Below are positions 1-5,188 of a stretch of 6,003 nt of DNA, piece after piece. The notes below the pieces were generated by a model, which searched no databases, was not told the DNA's origin, and worked only from the letters and a program-made list of their open reading frames with translations. Source of the stretch: CAUTXO01 sp963542625 (GTDB taxonomy: Bacteria; Campylobacterota; Campylobacteria; Campylobacterales; SZUA-545); the NCBI GenBank assembly GCA_963542625.1, contig CAUTXO010000078.1, forward strand, positions 1 to 6,003, written 5' to 3'. A program made the translations under genes and the position numbers. The first letter of the stretch is position 1; each line of letters begins with the position of its first letter.

Positions 1-4
1 TTTT

Positions 5-195
5 AGATCTACGATGATAGTTGGTGTTGCTGTGGATCTTGTGGTAGGTTTGGTGAGCGGGGGGCAGGTCAAGATCTAACTGCTAGCAGACGATAGCAGG
101 CAATGCTTGGCGATTTTTGCAGGGCTTAAGAAGTATCCAACAAGGTTTCATTGACAGCTGCGGCACAAGATCTTAGCTGCTGGCGCTCAAGATCT
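5..195. repeat. Cluster of four AGATCT palindromes
   Basis: AGATCT occurs at 5-10, 72-77, 168-173 and 190-195, and three of these are preceded by A (AAGATCT). The same palindrome is frequent through the whole window (16 copies in all), so this is the densest part of a general bias rather than a separate repeat array. Spacing is irregular (67, 96 and 22 bases). The two copies at 168 and 190 lie inside the dehydrogenase remnant. Confidence 0.4.
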
Positions 196-260
196 GTGAG
201 ATTTAGCGCAAGCTGTTTGTTGATACCGTTTTTGCCAATAGCGCAAGGCAAACTCGGCAC
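126..260 (-). pseudogene. Remnant of L-lactate/malate dehydrogenase (C-terminal end only)
   Basis: The minus strand reads 44 codons ending in TAA at 126-128. The protein contains LPCAIGKNGI, followed by a segment of the form L-x-L-N-L-T-x-x-E-x-x-x-L-x-x-S-x-A-A-V. This matches the last ~45 residues of the LDH/MDH family, where a (V/L)P-x-x-(I/V)G-(K/R)-(N/D)-G-(I/V) strand is followed by a final helix beginning L-T/S-x-x-E. A full enzyme has about 310 residues, so roughly 85% is missing, including the NAD-binding Rossmann fold and the catalytic His. An in-frame TAA lies at 270-272, and neither of the other minus-strand frames upstream resembles the preceding part of an LDH. Position 260 could be read as a GTG start, but a free C-terminal helix would have no enzymatic role. 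I infer a decayed or rearranged ldh tail; assignment is from motif memory, not alignment. Confidence 0.6.
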
Positions 261-318
261 ACTATTATTTTATATTGTAGTTGCCGCTTGGCTTGGTGGA
301 TACGCACAGGTCTTTTGC

Positions 319-342
319 TAGCCGCAAGATCCTTGCAAGCTA
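319..342. repeat. Inverted repeat able to form a hairpin
   Basis: On the plus strand TAGC (319-322) pairs with GCTA (339-342), and GCAAG (324-328) pairs with CTTGC (332-336). The loop is three bases and the two stems are separated by a small C/AA internal loop. On the minus strand it lies about 55 bases after the stop of the cpoB-like gene, so it could form at the 3' end of the operon mRNA. It is not a standard intrinsic terminator: on the minus strand the T-run precedes the stem and the bases after it are GCAAAAG. It may slow 3' exonucleases or be a Rho-linked end; that is inference. Confidence 0.35.
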
Positions 343-397
343 AAAACTCGCAAGCAAACGCAATTTAATTTTATGAAAAAGTATTTCTGTAAAGGGG

Positions 398-1288
398 TTA
401 AGAAAGCTTAGTTAAGCGGGTTTTGGCGTTTTTTGTGAGTGAATTTTTTGGGTAGGTATCAATAAGCATTTCAAGATATTTTTTTGCATTTTCTTTTTGA
501 CCTAAATTCTCATAAGAAACGGCGGCGTAAAATAAAAGGTTTGGCATATAGTCTGCGTCTGGATCTAGCTTGCCACTTGCGTTGAAAGCCTTAACTGCGT
601 TTTCATAATTTTTGCTGTTATATTCAAGCTGCCCTAAAAGATAAAAAGCTCTAGGTTTTAGGTAGTCTTCCTTGTCTAGCAAATAGGCTATTCTTGTTCT
701 TGCGCTATCGAATTTCTTATTTTTTATGAATTTCTTAATGTCTTTAAAAATATCATCGCTGCTTTTGTTGTTAAAGGCGGCTTCTGGCTTTTTGATTTCT
801 AACGCCCTAGCTAGGTCGTTGATGTGCTCTTTGTTTTTGTTGATTTCTTTTAAAAGCCTGTTTGATATTTCCTTGATCTCTTTGCCTGTAACGTAAGATT
901 TGGAAAGCAAGTCCGTTTGTTTTTTTAGCTGCGCTATCAAACTTGACATTTCTTTAATCGTCTCCTGCAAATGCTTGTTTTCATTTTGAAGGATTTTTAT
1001 TTGCTCGTCGTAAAAGTTTTGATTTTTTTCTATCGCCGACATTTTTTTGCTATTTGTTATAACTAATGTTTTTAAGCCGTCCTGCTCGCTTGAAGTGTCG
1101 TTTGAATTTTGCTCTAGCTTAAAGATCCTGTTTCTTAGTAGATCTATGTCTTTTTTGTTGTCGTAAATGTATTGTTCGTTTTCTGTTAAGCCGTATTTTT
1201 TTTTGGCTTCTAAAGATGAGTTTTTAAGCACAGATGTCTCCGCAAAAACGATTGTTAATGCGGAGAAAATGAAAAGAAATGCTTTCAT
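398..1288 (-). CDS. Tol-Pal accessory protein, CpoB/YbgF-like (coiled coil plus TPR)
   Basis: The 296-residue protein begins with a signal peptide (residues 1-16, MKAFLFIFSALTIVFA, likely cut before Glu17), so it is periplasmic. Residues ~40-165 are rich in K/E/Q/N with regular hydrophobic spacing and look like a long coiled coil, the trimerisation part in YbgF/CpoB. Residues ~175-296 carry TPR-like helical pairs, for example around FYLLGQLEYNSKNYENAVKAF (split across 215-235) and LLFYAAVSYENLGQKENAKKYLE near 251-273. In E. coli, CpoB binds TolA and links Tol energy use to peptidoglycan synthesis and outer-membrane constriction. The gene starts three bases after omp18 stops (TAA-TTA-ATG) with no clear Shine-Dalgarno, so translational coupling is likely. 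It corresponds in position to Cj0114 of C. jejuni. It is the last gene of the operon here. Confidence 0.88.
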   Translation of the reverse strand: MKAFLFIFSALTIVFAETSVLKNSSLEAKKKYGLTENEQYIYDNKKDIDLLRNRIFKLEQNSNDTSSEQDGLKTLVITNSKKMSAIEKNQNFYDEQIKILQNENKHLQETIKEMSSLIAQLKKQTDLLSKSYVTGKEIKEISNRLLKEINKNKEHINDLARALEIKKPEAAFNNKSSDDIFKDIKKFIKNKKFDSARTRIAYLLDKEDYLKPRAFYLLGQLEYNSKNYENAVKAFNASGKLDPDADYMPNLLFYAAVSYENLGQKENAKKYLEMLIDTYPKNSLTKNAKTRLTKLS

Positions 1289-1291
1289 TAA

Positions 1292-1885
1292 TTATGGAAG
1301 AAATGTAACTTCAGATCTTCTGTTTTCTTTCCAGCAATTTTTGTTGTGTTCTGAGCATAAAGGCTTACTTTCGCCATAGCTAACAGTAGTTACCTTTACG
1401 TCGCTTGCATAATTTTTTAGCGCGTCTTCAACAGCTTTTGCTCTTTTTAGCCCAAGAGCGTAGTTGTATTCGTCTGAACCCCATTCGTCGCAATGTCCGC
1501 CAACGCTAATAGTCAAGCCGCTTAAGCCGTTTTCTTTAACAAATTCGGCAAAGTCTTTGATCTTGGCTTGAGATTCACTTGTTAAAGTAAATTTGTCAAA
1601 AGCAAAGAAAACAATCGGAAGTTTAACGGATACATTTCCATTTGCGCCCGGCACTACCATTTCGTAGTAGGAATTCATACCGTCTTCTACCAATTTTGCC
1701 TTAAAAGCATCGGCTGCACTATCTTGTGCGTCCATTGTAGCTTGATCAATTTTTTGATCAACTTGTTGATCTTGAGGCTGAGACATTGTATCTGGTTCAA
1801 CGGCAGGGCTTGGTTTTTTCTCACCGCAACCTACGACAAAAACCATAGATAGCAATAAAGCAGCCAACAAAGATTTCATCTTCAT
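1292..1885 (-). CDS. pal: Peptidoglycan-associated lipoprotein Omp18/Pal
   Basis: The 197-residue precursor has a lipoprotein signal: charged MKMK, a hydrophobic stretch and lipobox VVGC with the acylated Cys at residue 20. A Q/D-rich linker (~24-60) follows, then an OmpA-C domain (~88-197). The core motif is GGHCDEWGSDEYNYALGLKRA (130-149, one residue trimmed in naming); Asp133 and Arg148 are 15 residues apart, as are the OmpA/Pal residues that hold meso-diaminopimelate of peptidoglycan. The C-terminal KENRRSEV block is typical of the fold. Pal anchors the outer membrane to the wall and is bound by TolB and TolA during division. Cysteines 177 and 184 flank a short loop and may form a disulfide; Cys132 replaces the Ala/Thr common before the Asp. 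The start is fixed by a strong AAGGAG and the short signal peptide. The homologue is the Campylobacter antigen Omp18. Confidence 0.95.
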   Translation of the reverse strand: MKMKSLLAALLLSMVFVVGCGEKKPSPAVEPDTMSQPQDQQVDQKIDQATMDAQDSAADAFKAKLVEDGMNSYYEMVVPGANGNVSVKLPIVFFAFDKFTLTSESQAKIKDFAEFVKENGLSGLTISVGGHCDEWGSDEYNYALGLKRAKAVEDALKNYASDVKVTTVSYGESKPLCSEHNKNCWKENRRSEVTFLP

Positions 1886-1891
1886 CTAATT

Positions 1892-1897
1892 CTCCTT
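1892..1897 (-). promoter_or_regulatory. Strong Shine-Dalgarno of omp18/pal
   Basis: The minus strand reads AAGGAGAATTAGATG, a six-base match to the anti-SD sequence with six bases between it and the ATG. It is the best ribosome binding site in the window and fits an abundant outer-membrane lipoprotein. Other genes here rely on AAGG or on coupling. Confidence 0.85.
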
Positions 1898-1911
1898 GTA
1901 GAATTTGCAAA

Positions 1912-1917
1912 ATTATA
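1912..1917 (-). promoter_or_regulatory. Possible sigma-70 -10 box before omp18/pal
   Basis: The 49-base gap between tolB and omp18 holds a perfect TATAAT on the minus strand. Transcription would begin about 1904-1906, giving a leader of some 20 bases that includes the AAGGAG. The bases upstream are A-rich (AAGAAAAAAGAAT), with no obvious TTGACA, which is usual for Campylobacter promoters, where the -35 is weakly conserved. An internal promoter would let Omp18 be made in larger amounts than the upstream Tol motor proteins. AT-rich DNA yields such hexamers by chance, so this is tentative. Confidence 0.4.
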
Positions 1918-1934
1918 ATTCTTTTTTCTTAAAG

Positions 1935-3149
1935 TTACCAGTCGATGGATTGAAATTTTCCTCTTTTCAAAGGAAATTCAAAACTCTTGTTTTGGTTCAG
2001 CCGGATAATGCCAAGAGCGCTTTCATTGCGTAACTCTTTGATGTAAATAATGGTATTGCCATCACCCGAAAATCTAGGAAAAAAGTTCTGACCGATTGAC
2101 GTTAGCTGTCTGATATACTCGGTTTTTGTAGAGATCAGATACACGTTGAAAGTATTTTTGCCAAACTCACTGTCGCTGTCGCGGCTCACAAAAAGGACGT
2201 AATCTTTAAAGCCATCTACGTAATTATTATTTCTGCCCTTAAAAACAAGCTGTTCGACAAAATTCGACCCCACCCTACCCTTAAAGATCTCTGGGTAGCC
2301 AAACCTATCGGACACAAACACAAAGCTCTTTTCATCTTCTATATACTTGCCATTGACGTCAATCCCTTTATATATGGTAAGGCGTTTTTGCGTCTTTCTC
2401 TCAAGATCTATCTCAAAAATATCCGGCTGCCCGTTCACCGCCATCGTCACCAAAAGTCTTTTGCCGTCTTTTGACACATCGCTTGCGACAAGCATTCCGT
2501 CCGATGAAATTATTTTAGTCTTTTGCCCGGTATATAAATTCAGCCTGTAAAGCGTCGGCCTATCTTCATACTTTGTGTAATAAAAGCTCTCCTGATTTGC
2601 GTCCGCCCACTTTGGAAAAATATTTATCCCGCCGGTTACAACGGGCTTTTTAAAGGTAAGGCTGTAATCGCTAATGAAGATCTGCGTTTGACCGGATCTA
2701 ACGGTTTTTGTAAATAGAATTAGCCGCTCCATCCACGCAACGTCTTTTATGCCGAATTTTTCTGCAAATTCAATCGCGAATTTGTGGCATAAAAAGGGGT
2801 ATCTGTCCTCTTTTGCAAGGTTGTATGTCCGGTTAAATATGATTTTTTGCGATGAATCTTTGATTAAAAACTTGGCTTTTATGAAGTTTGATTCTTTCTC
2901 AAGATAGACCTTTGCAAGGTAATCCGTTTTGGCATCGTGCCTTTCTTCTACCTTAAAGATCCCGACGACCTTAAGATCTGCTTGCAACATTTTTAGCATT
3001 TTGAGTTTCAAAGAATCCACAGCGGGCGCGCTATCAACGCTAACGTGTATGCTAACCGTAGGCGTTACTTTTTTGACAATTTCTATCGTTTGATCCGCAA
3101 AACAAGGCGCAAAAAACAAAGCACCAGCAAGAAACAACTTCTTAAACAT
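1935..3149 (-). CDS. tolB: Tol-Pal system beta-propeller protein TolB
   Basis: The 404-residue protein has a Sec signal peptide (1-18, ending PCFA, likely cut before Asp19). Residues ~19-140 form the small alpha/beta N-terminal domain, and ~145-404 the six-bladed propeller. TolB/PD40-type blade motifs are visible: ASDVSKDGKRLLVTM (222-236) with a following QPDIFEIDL, FVFVSDRFGYPEIF (276-289), and PRFSGDGNTIIYI (358-370). The second of these closely follows the family pattern F-x-S-D-R-x-G-x-P-x-I. The length is near the usual 400-430. In the periplasm TolB binds Pal and releases it when engaged by TolA. Start: AAGG lies eight bases before the ATG, 43 bases after the tonB/tolA-like gene. It is the Cj0112 equivalent by position. 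Confidence 0.94.
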   Translation of the reverse strand: MFKKLFLAGALFFAPCFADQTIEIVKKVTPTVSIHVSVDSAPAVDSLKLKMLKMLQADLKVVGIFKVEERHDAKTDYLAKVYLEKESNFIKAKFLIKDSSQKIIFNRTYNLAKEDRYPFLCHKFAIEFAEKFGIKDVAWMERLILFTKTVRSGQTQIFISDYSLTFKKPVVTGGINIFPKWADANQESFYYTKYEDRPTLYRLNLYTGQKTKIISSDGMLVASDVSKDGKRLLVTMAVNGQPDIFEIDLERKTQKRLTIYKGIDVNGKYIEDEKSFVFVSDRFGYPEIFKGRVGSNFVEQLVFKGRNNNYVDGFKDYVLFVSRDSDSEFGKNTFNVYLISTKTEYIRQLTSIGQNFFPRFSGDGNTIIYIKELRNESALGIIRLNQNKSFEFPLKRGKFQSIDW

Positions 3150-3157
3150 TCACAAAA

Positions 3158-3161
3158 CCTT
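3158..3161 (-). promoter_or_regulatory. Shine-Dalgarno of tolB
   Basis: AAGG on the minus strand with eight bases before the ATG at 3149. It supports the chosen start, which is also the one that gives a proper signal peptide. The rest of the 43-base gap is AT-rich with no recognisable promoter. Confidence 0.55.
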
Positions 3162-3192
3162 AATTTTTTGGCGTATGGTATCAAAAAACATT

Positions 3193-3861
3193 TTATTCCT
3201 TCGCAACGAGCTTGACATTGACCCTAATTCGCACATCGTGCGGCGGCAATCTCTCCTGTTTTAAAAGATCCAAAGATCCGACGAGCCTATATTTAAAATC
3301 ATCGCCGTAAGAAATGCTTTTTATGTAGTAGGTAAAACTGCCATCGGGCAAAATCGTAAAAACAACGAGCGCCGTTTTGCCGGCGTCATCGGGCTGCGTT
3401 TTCCAAACCGCGTAGATCTTTTGGTGCAGGAGCGCCAAATATTTATCTTCCGTTTTATCGCCCGTGTTGTTAATCGCCTGTGCCTTTGCCTGCCTAGCTT
3501 TACTAGCTAAGATCTTGTCAAGTTCTAGCTTTGCTTGCTTGGCATCAACTTCTTTTAATTTATACTTATAATTCCTAAGATCTTTGACGACTTCTTCTAC
3601 GTCGCTCTTAGCAAAAAGATCATTCACTAGCTGTTTTTTGACCTCTTTAATCTCTTGACGCTCGTCTTTTTTCGCGTCATCGCTTGATTTTTCTTTGGCT
3701 TTTGCGTTTTCATCTTCTTGGGGCGGCGTTAAAAAATCCACTTCCACGTAAGAGTTAAGATCTATGGACTTTGGCGGCTTGACGACGATCACAAAAAGCA
3801 GGGAGTAAAAAAGAAAAAAACTTATAAAAAAAGACGCGATTGATGATGAAATATTATCCAT
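3193..3861 (-). CDS. TolA/TonB-like energy-transducing protein
   Basis: The 222-residue protein has a single N-terminal membrane helix (residues ~8-27) with the short N-terminus in the cytoplasm, then a proline-containing patch (PP at 29-30 and 46-47), a charged K/E/D/A-rich helical segment (~48-130), and a globular C-terminal domain (~138-222). That domain opens with YLALLHQKIYAVWKTQP (141-157), the K-I-x-x-x-W pattern that begins TolA domain III and TonB C-terminal domains, and continues with VVFTILPDGSF (166-176) and LPPH (205-208). It is short: E. coli TolA has 421 residues because its helical middle is longer. Position between exbD/tolR and tolB argues for the TolA role, moving force from the TolQR motor to TolB/Pal. 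A TonB role in iron uptake is less likely but cannot be excluded from sequence alone. Its ATG overlaps the exbD/tolR stop by eight bases. It is the Cj0111 equivalent. Confidence 0.82.
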   Translation of the reverse strand: MDNISSSIASFFISFFLFYSLLFVIVVKPPKSIDLNSYVEVDFLTPPQEDENAKAKEKSSDDAKKDERQEIKEVKKQLVNDLFAKSDVEEVVKDLRNYKYKLKEVDAKQAKLELDKILASKARQAKAQAINNTGDKTEDKYLALLHQKIYAVWKTQPDDAGKTALVVFTILPDGSFTYYIKSISYGDDFKYRLVGSLDLLKQERLPPHDVRIRVNVKLVAKE

Positions 3862-4243
3862 CGGTAGCCAAAGATATTTTTGTAAATTTGGCGTCTTTAA
3901 CGCTTTTTAAAACAAACATAACATCTTTGTAGGACAGTCTTTGATCGGCCTTGATTAGGATCCGCGTGTCTTTTTTGACAGTTGCTGAAAAAACCCTAAA
4001 ACTATCCGGAAACTCCATAATCGTGTATTTTTCGCCGCGCAAAAATACTTCTCTGTTTTTTGTGATTCTGATATCGACGGAGTTTTCTTTAACGGAGTGC
4101 TTGGATTTGCTCCCACGCGGTAATTGAATGCTTTCTTCGTATAAAATCACAGGCGTTGTCAGCATTAAAATGGCGATTAAAACCAGCATAACATCGACAA
4201 GCGGTGTTATGTTTAAGGTCGGCTCTTCGTCAAAATTATACAT
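3854..4243 (-). CDS. Biopolymer transport protein ExbD/TolR
   Basis: The 129-residue protein has the family layout: short cytoplasmic N-terminus, one membrane helix (~14-34) and a periplasmic domain (~40-129). NITPLVDVMLVL (11-22) is the signature; Asp17 in the helix matches the proton-carrying Asp of ExbD (D25) and TolR (D23). The periplasmic part has ILIKADQRLSYKDVMFVL (95-112), the usual I-x-(A/G)-D-x-x-x-x-Y-x-x-(V/I) element. With ExbB/TolQ it forms the proton channel that drives TolA/TonB. The annotation tradition in Campylobacter is exbD (exbD3 in C. jejuni), but the operon with tolB and pal makes TolR the better functional name. It starts two bases after the upstream gene (TAGCTATG) and overlaps the next gene by eight bases (ATGGATAA), so the three are probably translated together. 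Confidence 0.9.
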   Translation of the reverse strand: MYNFDEEPTLNITPLVDVMLVLIAILMLTTPVILYEESIQLPRGSKSKHSVKENSVDIRITKNREVFLRGEKYTIMEFPDSFRVFSATVKKDTRILIKADQRLSYKDVMFVLKSVKDAKFTKISLATDG

Positions 4244-4245
4244 AG

Positions 4246-4794
4246 CTATTTTTCTAAAATGGCGATTTCACTTTTTATTACATTCATTAGCTCGTAAGCC
4301 TTGCGCCTGATAATCAAGCTAGCCCCATAAGCCGGTATTGCCACTAAGATTCCCATAGCGGTTGCTATCAGCGCTTCGCTAATTGCTGGAGCGATGGTCG
4401 ATAAACCCACGCCGTCTGAAAACGTTGAAAACGCCTGCAAGATCCCAACAACCGTGCCAAACAAGCCAACAAATGGCGAAAGCGTGGCAATAATTGAAAG
4501 CCACGTAACCCCGACGGTAGAAGTTTTTTCCGCAATGTTATAGCAAATGCTTAGTGAGCGGTTATTCGTTTTTGAATAAAAGCACCTGTATAGTAAAGAT
4601 CCGATGTTTAGGCTCTTTTCGCTTGAGATCAGTAGGTTTTCAAAGGCTTCTTGCTCGTTTTCAATCAACCTTTGGAGCGAAAAATAACGGCTCAAAAAAA
4701 TGCTTATTACCAAAAACATAAAGACAAAAAGCAATGCCGTTACTAGCAAGGTAACAACACCGCTTCTATCAAAAAAGTTAAATATAATGTCCAA
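4246..4794 (-). CDS. MotA/TolQ/ExbB proton channel family protein (TolQ role)
   Basis: The 182-residue protein has three membrane segments, at ~13-34, ~98-121 and ~138-161, with a cytoplasmic loop between the first two, as in TolQ and ExbB. Family signatures are ATLSPFVGLFGTVVGI (103-118) and ALIATAMGILVAIPAYG (141-157). Thr114 and Thr145 fall where the conserved pore threonines of TolQ/ExbB lie. It is shorter than E. coli TolQ (230) or ExbB (244), mainly in the loop and C-terminal tail. The start is TTG at 4792-4794, two bases after the atpC stop: no ATG lies close by in frame, and MDIIF leads directly into the first helix. The Shine-Dalgarno is weak (AAGAAAAG about 9 bases upstream, inside atpC), so coupling to atpC is likely. 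It pairs with the ExbD/TolR gene immediately after it. Confidence 0.88.
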   Translation of the reverse strand: MDIIFNFFDRSGVVTLLVTALLFVFMFLVISIFLSRYFSLQRLIENEQEAFENLLISSEKSLNIGSLLYRCFYSKTNNRSLSICYNIAEKTSTVGVTWLSIIATLSPFVGLFGTVVGILQAFSTFSDGVGLSTIAPAISEALIATAMGILVAIPAYGASLIIRRKAYELMNVIKSEIAILEK

Positions 4795-4796
4795 GT

Positions 4797-5186
4797 TTAG
4801 TATCTTTTCTTGGCAGCCGTTTCTATTTTTGCCTCCAAAGAAGTCATCAAGACGTCCGATTTTGCGGAGTTTAGCAACTCTTTGGCGGCGGTTATGGCTC
4901 TTGCTATCTCGCTATCGCTTTCTCCGGTAATTGCCACAGCGCCCTCTGCTAGAATATCCACCTTATCGGGCGAAACTTCCGCATAGCCAGAATCTATGGC
5001 AACGCTTTCCGTTAGATCGCTAGTTAGCTGGATCTCTATAACGCCAGCACCAAGGAGCGAAACTAAGGAAGCGTGCCCCGGCAAAACGCCAAATTCACCT
5101 TCAATGCCAGGCATCGTTATGCTTAGAGCTTCTCCTGAAAATATTAATCCTTCTGGAGTAATAATTTCTATACTAATCTTATCCAT
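4797..5186 (-). CDS. atpC: F1F0 ATP synthase epsilon subunit
   Basis: The 129-residue protein has the N-terminal beta-sandwich (~1-85), with the diagnostic GEFGVLPGHASLVSLLGAGVI region near 30-50 (E-F-G-V-L-P-G-H-A at 31-39) and AIDSGYAEVSPDKVDILAE (63-81, the G-x-x-x-x-x-x-x-x-V element). Then comes a C-terminal helical hairpin (~88-129) ending AKKRY. Epsilon is part of the central stalk; it couples rotation of gamma to the c-ring and can inhibit ATP hydrolysis through its helices. The length is near the usual 130-140. It starts two bases after atpD, with AAGG inside the atpD end and the same TAGCTATG junction seen before exbD/tolR. It is the last ATP synthase gene; the tol genes follow without a terminator. 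Confidence 0.96.
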   Translation of the reverse strand: MDKISIEIITPEGLIFSGEALSITMPGIEGEFGVLPGHASLVSLLGAGVIEIQLTSDLTESVAIDSGYAEVSPDKVDILAEGAVAITGESDSEIARAITAAKELLNSAKSDVLMTSLEAKIETAAKKRY

Positions 5187-5188
5187 AG

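Larger units (their letters stand above)
1..397. other. Intergenic region with gene remnant, downstream of the tol-pal operon
   Basis: No intact gene is visible on either strand. The stretch holds a remnant of a lactate/malate dehydrogenase C-terminus on the minus strand (126-260), an inverted repeat at 319-342, a perfect 10-bp palindrome CTGCTAGCAG at 80-89, and four AGATCT palindromes. Positions 270-397, between the remnant and the stop of the cpoB-like gene, have stops in two of the three minus-strand frames, and the third (about 50 codons) resembles nothing I know. I saw no GC-rich hairpin followed by a T-run that would be a clear intrinsic terminator for the operon, so the transcript end is not located. 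In C. jejuni, slyD follows the cpoB homologue; no SlyD-like sequence is seen here. Confidence 0.6.

Noticed and set aside
2..79. Plus-strand frame open from the left edge, ending TAA at 77-79, with a hydrophobic MIVGVAVDLVVGLVSGG segment
   Set aside because: Only about 25 codons are visible, no family resemblance, and G/T-rich DNA gives such V/G-rich frames by chance. It could be the end of a convergent gene, but the window cannot show it.
80..89. Perfect palindrome CTGCTAGCAG as a possible operator or recombination site
   Set aside because: A single 10-bp palindrome with no second copy and no adjacent gene start; no support for function.
220..391. Minus-strand frame of about 50 codons without stop between the cpoB-like gene and the dehydrogenase remnant
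   Set aside because: No start with a ribosome binding site and no recognisable motif; it overlaps the remnant in another frame.
1167..1379. Plus-strand open frame across the cpoB/omp18 junction
   Set aside because: Antisense shadow of two well-supported genes; composition is not protein-like and there is no ribosome binding site.
1741..1780. Closely spaced TTGATCAA-like words in omp18 as a regulatory repeat
   Set aside because: They encode the Q/D-rich linker (Asp-Gln repeated) of the lipoprotein; the repetition is explained by the protein sequence.
2347..2550. Plus-strand open frame inside tolB
   Set aside because: Antisense to a propeller blade region with clear TolB motifs; no independent evidence.
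4128..4310. Plus-strand open frame across the exbD/tolR start
   Set aside because: Mirrors the membrane-helix codons of the real gene on the opposite strand, which give hydrophobic-looking antisense frames.
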